From contig NZ_JAENGP010000009.1 of assembly GCF_016595155.1 (NCBI RefSeq), positions 62,001-126,000 of the forward strand: 64,000 nt of DNA, written 5' to 3'. Positions 8,219-15,934 of the stretch are shown here, one piece after another. The notes beneath the pieces are model-generated. The model was not told where the DNA came from, did no database searches, and saw nothing but the letters and a program-made list of their open reading frames with translations. The DNA comes from Advenella mandrilli. Lineage in GTDB: Bacteria > Pseudomonadota > Gammaproteobacteria > Burkholderiales > Burkholderiaceae_B. The number at the start of each line of letters is the position of its first letter. Positions within the stretch are counted from its first letter, which is position 1. The position numbers and the translations under genes were made by a program.

Positions 8219-9538
8219 ATGACTCATGTTTTCCATCGTAACCCCAAAATATCCATGAAAACAGCCGTCAGCGGCAAAGGAATCCGTCTTTTTGATTCTG
8301 ACGGAAAAAGCTATATAGATGCATGCGGCGGGGCGGCGGTTTCCTGCCTTGGTCACGGCCATCCGGCAGTGATTGAAGCCATCAAGCAGCAGCTTGACAC
8401 GATTGCTTATGCGCACACGTCATTTTTCACCACCCAGGTGGCCGAAGACCTGGCCGATTTTCTGCAACAGAAAGCACCTGGCAGCCTGAACCATGTGTAT
8501 TTTGTATCGGGTGGCTCCGAGGCGATAGAGACAGCCCTGAAACTGGCACGCCAGTATTTTGTGGAAATTGACCAAACCGAACGCAGGCATTTTATTGCCC
8601 GACGCCAAAGCTATCATGGCAATACGCTGGGTGCCCTGGCGATTGGTGGCAATGTCTGGCGGCGCCAGCCTTTCCTGCCTCTGCTTATAGAGTCGCATCA
8701 CGTGTCTCCGTGCTATGCCTACCGCGACCAGCGCGAGAACGAGTCCGAAGAACAATACGCGTCCCGCCTGGCCCTGGAGCTGGAAGATAAAATCCTTGAG
8801 TTGGGACCTTCTACCGTGGCCGCTTTTGTGGCCGAAACCGTGGTGGGTGCCACCGCGGGTGCGGTACCGCCGGTAAAAACCTACCTGGAAAAAATTCGCG
8901 CGGTTTGCGACAAATACGGTGTTTTGCTTATTCTTGATGAAATTATGTCGGGTATGGGCCGCACCGGCCACTTGTTTGCCTGCGAAGAAGATGGCGTGGC
9001 ACCCGATATTCTTACTATTGCCAAAGGCCTGGGGGCTGGTTACCAGCCCATTGGCGCCACCTTGTGCACCGATAAAATTTACGATGTGATTGTGAATGGC
9101 AGCGGTTATTTCCAGCACGGCCATACCTATATTGGGCACGCTACGGCCTGCGCAGCGGCACTGGCCGTGCAAAAAACCATTCAGGAACAAAACCTGCTGG
9201 CCAATGTACTGCAACGGGGTGAGCAATTACGCAGCGAATTGCGCCAGGCGTTTGCCAATAACCCGCATATTGGTGATATTCGCGGGCGCGGGCTTTTTGT
9301 AGGCCTAGAGCTGGTGCAAGACCGGGAAAGCAAAAAACCCCTTGACCCTGCCCATAAAATTCATGCAAAAATCAAGGCTCAGGCCAAGGAAAACGGTTTG
9401 CTGGTCTACCCATCGGGCGGCACCATAGACGGGCGCCTGGGCGACCACATTTTGCTGGCTCCCCCCTTTACTTGCACCCAGGAAGATATTAGCGATATTG
9501 TGAGCCGGCTAAGCGATACGGTGTCGCAGGTTTTATAG
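8219..9538 (+). CDS. Class III aminotransferase (omega-amino acid/aspartate-aminotransferase family)
   Basis: A 439-residue PLP fold-type I transaminase of class III. PLP-binding features are SGGSEAIETALKLA (98-111), SYHGNTLGAL (131-140), LILDEIMSGMGRTG with Asp240, and the Schiff-base Lys269 in TIAKGLGAGYQP. The start is set at 8219 because a CGGAG stands ten bases upstream and family members begin near this Met. An in-frame ATG 22 codons earlier gives an implausible extension. The amino donor is uncertain: candidates are beta-alanine, taurine, 4-aminobutyrate or a similar omega-amine with pyruvate or 2-oxoglutarate as acceptor. No pathway partner is adjacent. A GC-rich hairpin follows the stop. 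Confidence 0.85.
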   Translation: MTHVFHRNPKISMKTAVSGKGIRLFDSDGKSYIDACGGAAVSCLGHGHPAVIEAIKQQLDTIAYAHTSFFTTQVAEDLADFLQQKAPGSLNHVYFVSGGSEAIETALKLARQYFVEIDQTERRHFIARRQSYHGNTLGALAIGGNVWRRQPFLPLLIESHHVSPCYAYRDQRENESEEQYASRLALELEDKILELGPSTVAAFVAETVVGATAGAVPPVKTYLEKIRAVCDKYGVLLILDEIMSGMGRTGHLFACEEDGVAPDILTIAKGLGAGYQPIGATLCTDKIYDVIVNGSGYFQHGHTYIGHATACAAALAVQKTIQEQNLLANVLQRGEQLRSELRQAFANNPHIGDIRGRGLFVGLELVQDRESKKPLDPAHKIHAKIKAQAKENGLLVYPSGGTIDGRLGDHILLAPPFTCTQEDISDIVSRLSDTVSQVL

Positions 9539-9592
9539 GCCCGAAAATGCCTGTTAAAACACTTATTTATTTTTTATGATTAACTGCATTAC

Positions 9593-9614
9593 TTCCCCGT
9601 TTTCAGGCGGGGAA
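9593..9614 (+). terminator. Hairpin after the class III aminotransferase
   Basis: TTCCCCG and CGGGGAA form a perfect 7-bp stem around an 8-base loop, followed by ATTTAC. It lies 55 bases after the aminotransferase stop. The stem is short and the T-run weak, so this is only a probable terminator. Confidence 0.5.
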
Positions 9615-9656
9615 ATTTACTTAACAAATTAACATGACAACAGGAGATATTATTTA

Positions 9657-10181
9657 ATGGCGCGTTTACCTTATGCCGATTTAACCACCCCGCAAACCAA
9701 GCCCCTGGTTGACCAGATTGTGGCCGAGCGCGGCAGCGTGATTCATTTGTACCAAATGCTGCTACACAGCCCCGCCATTGCACAGGGCTGGCTAGACTAC
9801 TTAACCGCCGTACGCCAGAAAAGCAGCCTGCCCGGTGATATCCGGGAGTTAATTATTATGCGGGTGGCGGTATTGAATGGCGCCCCCTATGAGGCCGACC
9901 AGCACGCCCCCATTGCCCTGCAAGAAGGCGTCACCCAGGCCCAGCTGGATGCCCTGGATAATTGGGAAAGCAGTGATTTGTTTGACAACAAAACCCGCGC
10001 CGTGTTGGCCTACACCGATTCCATGACCCGGCAGATTCAGGTTCCCAAGGAAGTTTTTGAAGCGGTGCGTAAGCATTATGACAACCCGCAACTGGTGGAA
10101 TTAACCGCCACCATTGGTGCCTACAATATGGTGTCACGCTTTCTTGAAGCGCTGGATATCCATCAGGACGATCAGCGGTAA
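9657..10181 (+). CDS. Carboxymuconolactone decarboxylase-like protein without the CxxC pair
   Basis: This 174-residue all-helical protein belongs to the carboxymuconolactone decarboxylase/AhpD superfamily. The core reads RELIIMRVAVLNGAPYEADQH near residues 63-83. The Glu and His of the AhpD proton relay are there, but the two redox cysteines (CxxC) are absent, so a peroxidase role like AhpD is unlikely. A lactone decarboxylase or other acid-base role is possible. An AACAGGAGA stands at good distance before the ATG. It sits alone between the aminotransferase and the repeat-rich spacer, and no aromatic ring-cleavage gene is adjacent to define a substrate. Confidence 0.82.
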   Translation: MARLPYADLTTPQTKPLVDQIVAERGSVIHLYQMLLHSPAIAQGWLDYLTAVRQKSSLPGDIRELIIMRVAVLNGAPYEADQHAPIALQEGVTQAQLDALDNWESSDLFDNKTRAVLAYTDSMTRQIQVPKEVFEAVRKHYDNPQLVELTATIGAYNMVSRFLEALDIHQDDQR

Positions 10182-10282
10182 CGGGTGGTTATGGCCCCAG
10201 CCTGTCAGAGGCTTCGTTTTGGAGTTGTGGCCTGTTATGTGACCTCTGTCAGGCTTCGCTTGGGGCTTTGACTTGTGACACA

Positions 10283-10330
10283 ACCACCCCGTCAGGCTTC
10301 GCCTGCCACCCCTCCGCAGAGGGGAATTTT
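10283..10330 (+). repeat. REP-like palindromic element, copy 2
   Basis: Pattern ACCACCCCG-TCAGGC-TTCGCCTG-CCACCCCTCC-GCAG-AGGGGAATT, with both hairpins intact (CAGGC/GCCTG and CCCCTC/GAGGGG). Confidence 0.85.
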
Positions 10331-10360
10331 CCTTCTTCGTGGAAACGTTTGTGCTACACA

Positions 10361-10402
10361 TTCCCCTCCGGTGGAGGGGTGGCGCAAAGCGCCGGGGTGG
10401 TC
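10361..10402 (-). repeat. REP-like palindromic element, copy 3
   Basis: An inverted copy: ATTCCCCTCC-GGTGG-AGGGGTGG, then CGCAAAGCG and CCGGGGTGG. It faces copy 2 across about 30 bases. Confidence 0.85.
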
Positions 10403-10437
10403 CTAACCCAACCAACCCACCCAGCGAAGCCTCAAAT

Positions 10438-10482
10438 AATTCCCCTCTGCGGAGGGGTGGCGCGTAGCGACGGGGTGGTTAC
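10438..10482 (-). repeat. REP-like palindromic element, copy 4
   Basis: A second inverted copy: AATTCCCCTC-TGCGG-AGGGGTGG, then CGCGTAGCG and ACGGGGTGG. It is the last copy before the EEP gene stop. Confidence 0.85.
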
Positions 10483-10522
10483 ATAACAGGCACATTCTCA
10501 AGCGAAGCCCCGAACAGAATAG

Positions 10523-11506
10523 TTACGCACACAGCGTCGCTGAAGCATCAGCATCTGCTACACCAGCCTCTAAAACCTCAGCCTTGGCAACGTCCTGAGG
10601 CTTAACCAACGCCAGTTCCACACAAATAGGCGCATGGTCGGATATTTTATTCCAGGGCTTGCCTTTTAACACCTGGGCCGAGCGGATTTCAAAACCGCGC
10701 TGGTACATTCTGTCCAGCCTTAACCACGGGAAAGCTGCCGGGAACGTGCGCGGTGGTGGCAATTCGTTAGGGTCTTGCAAATGCTTAAGCACTTTAGGCA
10801 GGGTTTTCAGGGAAATTTCGGGCATTTTAATGCGCTGGTAACGCAGCATTTTTTCAGTTTCCATCAGTTTCCTGAAACTGAACGTGTCCCAAAGGCGCTT
10901 AAAGGAAACCTTCATTCGGGGCAGTTCATCATCCAGCCGCACCGGTGTATTGGCAAACACTTCATGCACACCCAGTTCTTTGGCAAAATAAGGGGCTAGC
11001 TTTTCATTCCAGTCGTTGAAGTCACCGGCAATAATCAAGGGCTCGTCTTCGGGGACCAAGCGCTTGATACGTTCGATAATGGCCGTTACCTGACGGATCC
11101 GGCTAACGTTGAACAGCCCCAGGTGCACCACAAAACAATGCACTCGCTGGTTTCCAACACTTACCTGGGCATGCAAAACACCACGCTGCTCCAGTTTGTG
11201 GTCGGAAATATCTTCATTTTCATGGTCAATAATTTCATACTTGGACAACAGGGCGTTGCCATGATCGGTTTTTTTCCTGACGGCATTGCACCCGTAGGCC
11301 ACTTCCATGTGCAAATGCCCGGCCAATAAAGCGGGCTGGGCATGCTGATGGTGTTCTTTTTCGTTGCGCCCCTGAATTTCTTGCAGGAAAACCAGATCAG
11401 CCTTCAGGGCCAACAGACCAGCGCGAAGATCAAACAGTGAACTGCGACGCCCCAACGCCGTTTTCCCTTTGTGAATGTTATAACTGACAATTTTAAGTAC
11501 TGTCAT
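10523..11506 (-). CDS. Endonuclease/exonuclease/phosphatase (EEP) family protein
   Basis: A 327-residue EEP-superfamily metal-dependent phosphohydrolase. The conserved motifs are SYNIHKG (Asn10), VFLQEIQ (Glu43, metal ligand), IAGDFNDWN and the C-terminal SDHAPI with its catalytic His. The closest well-known relatives are YbhP-type proteins encoded near cardiolipin synthase, so a phosphodiesterase acting on nucleic acid or lipid headgroups is possible. The real substrate is unknown. No signal peptide is visible. The tail after residue 305 is Ala- and Asp-rich and looks unstructured. The gene lies 15 bases after the site-2 protease gene on the same strand, so the two are probably co-transcribed. 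Confidence 0.88.
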   Translation of the reverse strand: MTVLKIVSYNIHKGKTALGRRSSLFDLRAGLLALKADLVFLQEIQGRNEKEHHQHAQPALLAGHLHMEVAYGCNAVRKKTDHGNALLSKYEIIDHENEDISDHKLEQRGVLHAQVSVGNQRVHCFVVHLGLFNVSRIRQVTAIIERIKRLVPEDEPLIIAGDFNDWNEKLAPYFAKELGVHEVFANTPVRLDDELPRMKVSFKRLWDTFSFRKLMETEKMLRYQRIKMPEISLKTLPKVLKHLQDPNELPPPRTFPAAFPWLRLDRMYQRGFEIRSAQVLKGKPWNKISDHAPICVELALVKPQDVAKAEVLEAGVADADASATLCA

Positions 11507-11521
11507 GTTTTTGCTTGTTCC

Positions 11522-12166
11522 TTAAAGAATGAACAGGGTAACCAGCCACTGAACCACCATTTGGATAATTGGAAAAATAATAGGGGTGATGATTCCGGTT
11601 ACTATTAATCCTATGAGTATAAACATGCCATAAGGTTCAATTTTATTGTATTCCCAGGCCAGCTTTGACGGTAATAAACCCGACAGCACGCGCCCGCCAT
11701 CCAGTGGCAGCAAAGGAAACAGGTTAAACACCATTAAAATAACGTTTACCTGTATGCCGGCAATGGCCATGAGCCACCAGAAACCACCAAAACCGCCAAA
11801 TTCAAGCGCCACCCTGGCCATGATGGCCCAGAAAATAGCCATGCCCAGATTGGCACCGGGCCCGGCAGCAGCCACCCAGATCATGTCCTTTTTAGGGTTG
11901 CGCAAATTGTTGAAGTTAACCGGTACCGGCTTGGCCCAGCCAAAAATAAACCCGGTATTAAGCAGGGCCATGGCCAAAGGCACAATAATGGTGCCTACAG
12001 GATCAATATGTTTAACCGGGTTCAGGCTGATTCTTCCCAGCATAAATGCGGTGTGGTCACCAAATTTTTGAGCGACATAACCGTGGGCTGCCTCGTGCAG
12101 GGTGATTGCAAAAAGCAGGGGCAGCGCATACACACTAATTGATTGAACTATTTGACCAAAATCCAC
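11522..12166 (-). CDS. Site-2 protease family (M50B) membrane metalloprotease
   Basis: An intramembrane zinc metalloprotease homologue with four to six hydrophobic segments. The zinc motif HEAAH lies in the first membrane segment, in FAITLHEAAHGYVAQKFG, and the third ligand is the Asp of NLFPLLPLDGGRVL. There is no PDZ domain, so this is the short Rip/YwhC-like group rather than RseP. I place the start at the GTG at 12166 because a GGAG stands just before it. The upstream in-frame ATG (12211) would add 15 polar residues that family members lack. Substrates are unknown. The EEP gene follows after 15 bases. Confidence 0.85.
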   Translation of the reverse strand: MDFGQIVQSISVYALPLLFAITLHEAAHGYVAQKFGDHTAFMLGRISLNPVKHIDPVGTIIVPLAMALLNTGFIFGWAKPVPVNFNNLRNPKKDMIWVAAAGPGANLGMAIFWAIMARVALEFGGFGGFWWLMAIAGIQVNVILMVFNLFPLLPLDGGRVLSGLLPSKLAWEYNKIEPYGMFILIGLIVTGIITPIIFPIIQMVVQWLVTLFIL

Positions 12167-12461
12167 AAAAACAACTCCAGAAAATCTGTAAGGCCCCCAA
12201 TGGGCAGGCAAAACACGCCATCACAGTGATTGCGCCAATTAATTTCATGATTAATGCAATGTCCTGTTTGGATTCCCATTTTAACAGCAAGTTGTTGGCA
12301 GGCTTGTTAAGTGAAAAAAAAGACGTCGTTGCAAGAACGCAAAACTTGCAGTTGTTTACACCCAAATTAAGGGACTTGCCCTGATTATGTTTAAAATGGG
12401 GCCAAAACATTTGTACAGCGGCACGCTGCGATACGGCAACCATGGTTTCAAGGAAAATAAA

Positions 12462-13373
12462 ATGCGTTTGGATGGATCTGACGAAAGCAAAAACATAGAA
12501 GACCGTCGGGGCAACCGCACGGGAATGGGCGGTGGCATGTTTGGCCGCAGAGGTGGCGGTGGTGGTGGTGGTGGTGGCGGAAAAAAATTTGGTCTTGGCA
12601 CCATCGTGCTTATCCTGGTTGCCATGTATTTTGGGGTTGACCCTAACATGCTGCTGCAAATGACCGGTTCCGACACGCCTTCGCAATATGAAGAAACCAC
12701 CTATTCAACAAGTTCAACCCAGGGCTTAAGCGATGCCGAAAGCAAATTTGTGGCCAAGGTGCTTAAAACCACCGAAGATGCCTGGGGCAGGATATTCCAA
12801 CAACAGGGATGGGGGGCTTACCCCGAGCCCAAGCTGGTTTTGTACAGCGGGTCTACGCGTAGCGCCTGTGGCCTGGGTCAGGCTGCGATGGGACCTTTTT
12901 ATTGCCCGGCCGATGAAAAGGTTTATCTGGATTTAAGCTTTTTCAGGGAAATGGGGCAGCGCCTGGGTGCGCATGGCGACTTTGCCCAGGGTTATGTGAT
13001 TGCCCACGAAATTGGCCATCATGTGCAAAACCGCCTGGGCATCCTGGAACAGGTAGACCAGATTCGTAACCGTGGCAACCAGCGCCAGGCCAATGCCATG
13101 TCAGTTCTGTCCGAGTTACAGGCCGATTGCCTGGCCGGCATTTGGGCCAATGAGTTACGCCGTCAGGGAGACATTATTGAACCTGGCGATATTGATGAGG
13201 CCATCAATGCGGCAGCCGCCGTGGGTGATGACCGCCTGCAAAAACAGCAGCAGGGTTATGTGGTGCCCGATTCGTTTACCCATGGCACCTCACAACAGCG
13301 CATGACCTGGTTTAAACGGGGTCTGGAAAGCGGCAATATCGCGCAATGCGATACCTTTGCCAGCGCCCGGTAA
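12462..13373 (+). CDS. ypfJ: YpfJ-type neutral zinc metallopeptidase
   Basis: This 303-residue membrane-anchored protein belongs to the YpfJ/neutral zinc metallopeptidase family. After about 35 polar residues comes an uninterrupted run of ten glycines, then one membrane segment (FGLGTIVLILVAMYFGV). The catalytic part follows, with the zinc site HEIGHHVQN and a downstream Glu in LSELQADCLAG. Cys residues in SACGLGQA and FYCPADEK are typical of the family. The ATG at 12462 is preceded by AAGGAAA, whereas the in-frame ATG 25 codons upstream adds an unsupported leader. Physiological substrates are unknown. The roughly 250 bases before the gene, up to the divergent protease gene, hold nothing else I can identify. 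Confidence 0.9.
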   Translation: MRLDGSDESKNIEDRRGNRTGMGGGMFGRRGGGGGGGGGGKKFGLGTIVLILVAMYFGVDPNMLLQMTGSDTPSQYEETTYSTSSTQGLSDAESKFVAKVLKTTEDAWGRIFQQQGWGAYPEPKLVLYSGSTRSACGLGQAAMGPFYCPADEKVYLDLSFFREMGQRLGAHGDFAQGYVIAHEIGHHVQNRLGILEQVDQIRNRGNQRQANAMSVLSELQADCLAGIWANELRRQGDIIEPGDIDEAINAAAAVGDDRLQKQQQGYVVPDSFTHGTSQQRMTWFKRGLESGNIAQCDTFASAR

Positions 13374-13400
13374 GCGTTTAAAACCTGGCAAATATCACCG

Positions 13401-13430
13401 CCTTGTTATAATCTAAAAGTTATAGCAAGG
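13401..13430. promoter_or_regulatory. Inverted repeat upstream of the AAHS transporter gene
   Basis: CCTTGTTATAA and TTATAGCAAGG form 11-bp arms with one mismatch around an 8-base centre. It lies 27 bases after the ypfJ stop and about 140 bases before the transporter. No T-run follows, so an operator is as likely as a terminator. It also contains a TATAAT string (13407-13412). Confidence 0.4.
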
Positions 13431-13568
13431 CTGTAAATATCATTTTATTTTCAATATCACATCAGGTTACATTGGCAACATACGTGAAAATGCATTGTTT
13501 TCACCAGACTGCCGGGAACCCTCTCACTCATTGTAAATGACCCGGCATTTCTTTCCGGAGACTTTCCA

Positions 13569-14942
13569 ATGTCCAATATATCCCAATCATTAAGCGTCCA
13601 AAAAGCGCTTGATGATGCCCCTATTTCCCGTTACCAGTGGAAAACCATCCTGCTGTGCTTTTTAATTGTCGCCACCGATGGTCTTGATACAGCGGCTATC
13701 GGCTTTATTGCACCAGCCATTGTGGCCGATTGGGGTTTAAGCAAGCCCCAGCTAACCCCCCTGTTCATTTCCGGTCTTATTGGCCTAACCCTTGGTGCCA
13801 TTGTTTTTGGCCCATTGGCAGACCGCCTGGGACGCAAGAAAATTCTGATATTTAGCGTTTTCTTTTTTGGCCTGATGAGCCTGCTGTCGGCCTTTTCTCC
13901 CGATATGGAAACCCTGGCTTTCCTGCGGTTTTTAACCGGCATCGGCCTGGGTGGTGCCATGCCTACCGCCATTACCATGACATCCGAGTTCCTGCCTACC
14001 CGTCGTCGCTCGGCCCTGGTTACTCTTATGTTTTGTGGGTTTACGCTGGGTTCGGCCCTGGGTGGGGTACTAACCGCACAATTGCTGCACCTGGTTAACT
14101 GGCACGGTATTTTGGTGCTGGGTGGTGTACTGCCGCTAACACTGGTGATTGCGCTTTACTTCTTTCTGGATGAATCGCCCCGTTATCGCGTTAGTAAAAA
14201 CGAATCACCCGCCAGCATTGCCGCTTTCATGGGCAAAATTACCGGCAAAGCCTACCCCAATACGGTCTTCCATTTAGACGAGATCAAAACTGGCAAAAGT
14301 GCAGTTACCGCCCTGTTCCAGCCGGGCCTGATCATGGTAACGGCGGTATTATGGCTGGCTTTCTTCATGAGCTTCCTTATTATTTACCTGTTTTCCAGCT
14401 GGGTACCCACTTTGCTTGGCAGTATTGGCGTCGAACTGTCCAAAGCTTCCTGGATTACCGCTGCCTTCCAGATTGGCGGTACGCTGGGCGCCATTTACCT
14501 GGGCAGCTTGATGGACAAACGCAACCCCTATAAAGTGTTAATTACCAGTTATATATTGGGTGCTGGTTTCATTGCGCTTATTGGTTTTTCAACCAGTAAT
14601 ATTCCGCTGTTGGTGCTGGGCATTTTTGGTGCCGGTGTGGGTATTAGTGGCGCACAGGTTGGGTTCAACTCTTTGTCTGCCATTTTGTATCCCACCGAGT
14701 GCCGGGCAACCGGTGTTAGCTGGGCCAATGCGGCCGGACGTTGCGGTGCCATCTTTGGCGCGTTTGCCGGCGGCACCATGATTTCATGGGGTTATGAATT
14801 TACCACCATTTTCAAGTCACTGGCATTTCCCGCTTTAATTACCGCTTCGTGCATCTTGGTGCTGTATATGTTCTCGCTGGCTAAACAAAAGCGTGTCAGC
14901 CATGATGCCTCTATTAACGCAACACCCGCCAATGTATCGTAA
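13569..14942 (+). CDS. Aromatic acid:H+ symporter, MFS (AAHS family)
   Basis: A 457-residue, 12-segment major facilitator of the aromatic acid:H+ symporter family, the group of PcaK, BenK and related benzoate, hydroxybenzoate and gentisate carriers. The first membrane helix carries the acidic D-G-L-D pattern (ATDGLDTAAIGF), and loop 2-3 has GPLADRLGRKK, the MFS signature also required in PcaK. The central loop is short, as in the family. A CCGGAG stands before the ATG. The zeta-GST isomerase gene follows 112 bases later on the same strand. That pairing fits uptake of an aromatic acid degraded through gentisate or homogentisate, although no ring-cleavage dioxygenase lies in the window. Confidence 0.9.
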   Translation: MSNISQSLSVQKALDDAPISRYQWKTILLCFLIVATDGLDTAAIGFIAPAIVADWGLSKPQLTPLFISGLIGLTLGAIVFGPLADRLGRKKILIFSVFFFGLMSLLSAFSPDMETLAFLRFLTGIGLGGAMPTAITMTSEFLPTRRRSALVTLMFCGFTLGSALGGVLTAQLLHLVNWHGILVLGGVLPLTLVIALYFFLDESPRYRVSKNESPASIAAFMGKITGKAYPNTVFHLDEIKTGKSAVTALFQPGLIMVTAVLWLAFFMSFLIIYLFSSWVPTLLGSIGVELSKASWITAAFQIGGTLGAIYLGSLMDKRNPYKVLITSYILGAGFIALIGFSTSNIPLLVLGIFGAGVGISGAQVGFNSLSAILYPTECRATGVSWANAAGRCGAIFGAFAGGTMISWGYEFTTIFKSLAFPALITASCILVLYMFSLAKQKRVSHDASINATPANVS

Positions 14943-14982
14943 AACCATTCTTTTTTATTCGTAATATTCAATTATAAAACGC

Positions 14983-15013
14983 GAAGATACCCCTCTGTTA
15001 CAGGGGTATCTTC
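14983..15013 (+). terminator. Perfect 12-bp hairpin between transporter and isomerase genes
   Basis: GAAGATACCCCT and AGGGGTATCTTC pair without mismatch around a 7-base loop. No T-run follows (TGCATC), so it may stabilise the upstream mRNA end or attenuate readthrough into the isomerase gene rather than stop transcription fully. Confidence 0.6.
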
Positions 15014-15054
15014 TGCATCAGCCAAACGGCATTAACCATCAAAAAAGATAAACA

Positions 15055-15714
15055 ATGACTAAACTTTACAGCTTTTTCAATAGTTCCGCTTCTTATCGTG
15101 TCCGTATCGCCTTGGCCCTGAAAGGTGTCCCGTATGAAACCGAAGGCATTAATATTCGTGTTGGTGAACAGAACGAACCTGATTTTTGCAAACTGAACCC
15201 AATGGGCCTGGTTCCGGCTCTGGCCGATATTCCTGAAGGGTCTATTGGCCAGTCATTGGCGATTATTGATTATCTGGACCGGAAATACCCTGCCGTTGCC
15301 CCGCTTATTCCTGAGCCAGCGGCACAGCGAGCCCTGGTGCTGGAAATTGCCTATGGCATTGCTTGCGATATCCACCCCGTTAACAATATGCGTATCCTGA
15401 AGTACTTAAGCAAAGACCTTCAGCTTAGTGAAGAGCAAAAACAGGCCTGGTACGCGCACTGGATTGCAACGGGCCTGCAAAGCATAGAGGCCTTGCTTGA
15501 AAAAGCCGGCTCTGGCAACTTCTGCGTTGGCGATACACCTAGCCTGGCCGATTGCTGCCTGGTTCCACAACTGGCCAATGCCATTCGCATGAAATGCGAT
15601 ATGAGCGCCTATCCACGTTGCATGAAAGTGTATGAGCATTGCACGTCAATGCCTGCCTTCAAGGCAGCAGCACCAGAAAACCAACCCGATTACATCGCGC
15701 CAGCTACTGCTTGA
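15055..15714 (+). CDS. maiA: Maleylacetoacetate/maleylpyruvate isomerase (zeta-class GST)
   Basis: This 219-residue cytoplasmic zeta-class glutathione transferase uses glutathione to isomerise a cis-maleyl intermediate (maleylacetoacetate in tyrosine/homogentisate breakdown, or maleylpyruvate in the gentisate route) to its fumaryl form. The thioredoxin-fold N-terminus carries the zeta signature SSASYRVRIALALKG (residues 10-24), and NPMGLVPAL and QSLAIIDYLD are the glutathione-binding segments. The helical C-terminal domain includes CVGDTPSLADCCLVPQ. The upstream AAHS aromatic acid carrier slightly favours the gentisate route. The gene is convergent with a LysR gene across a repeat-filled spacer. 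Confidence 0.9.
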   Translation: MTKLYSFFNSSASYRVRIALALKGVPYETEGINIRVGEQNEPDFCKLNPMGLVPALADIPEGSIGQSLAIIDYLDRKYPAVAPLIPEPAAQRALVLEIAYGIACDIHPVNNMRILKYLSKDLQLSEEQKQAWYAHWIATGLQSIEALLEKAGSGNFCVGDTPSLADCCLVPQLANAIRMKCDMSAYPRCMKVYEHCTSMPAFKAAAPENQPDYIAPATA

Positions 15715-15750
15715 TGCGGCTTGATTAAAAATCCCGTTCCCTCGCTGGCG

Positions 15751-15802
15751 TGAACTGATCCCAATAAGTTGAATAGGTGTCCAACTTTTTGGGATCAGTT
15801 CA
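15751..15802. repeat. IS3-like terminal-repeat palindrome without transposase
   Basis: Two 21-base arms, TGAACTGATCCCAATAAG... and its inverse ending GGGATCAGTTCA, pair with one mismatch across a 10-base centre. The ends resemble IS3-family terminal repeats (TGAACTGACCCC-type), joined head to head with nothing between them. A GCGTGGGAAC string and a REP-like copy follow directly. Confidence 0.65.
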
Positions 15803-15831
15803 TGAGCGTGGGAACCGGGATGAAGAAAGCA

Positions 15832-15878
15832 CCACCCCGTCAGGCTTCGCCTGCCACCCCTCCACAGAGGGGAATTTT
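15832..15878 (+). repeat. REP-like palindromic element, copy 5
   Basis: CCACCCCG-TCAGGC-TTCGCCTG-CCACCCCTCC-ACAG-AGGGGAATT, almost identical to copy 2, in the spacer between convergent maiA and LysR genes. Confidence 0.85.
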
Positions 15879-15934
15879 ACTGCTTACACCCTGCGTGGGC
15901 ACAGTTGGCGTAAGGAAAAGCAGGCTTCTTCTTA

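Larger units (their letters stand above)
10182..10522. other. Repeat-filled spacer between convergent genes
   Basis: This 341-base stretch has no plausible gene. It holds three REP-like copies in mixed orientation (10283-10330, 10361-10402, 10438-10482) plus degenerate GGCTTCG-type fragments around 10200-10265. It separates the rightward CMD-like gene from the leftward EEP gene. The inverted copies can fold into long hairpins and may serve for transcription termination. Confidence 0.75.

Noticed and set aside
8420-9226. A 268-codon frame opposite the class III aminotransferase gene
   Set aside because: It is antisense to a gene with complete PLP motifs, and its composition is what codon bias on the opposite strand produces.
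12553-12585. GGT-rich run encoding ten glycines in the YpfJ-type gene
   Set aside because: Gly-rich stretches before the membrane segment are common in this family. Slippage is possible, but nothing here shows a frame change.
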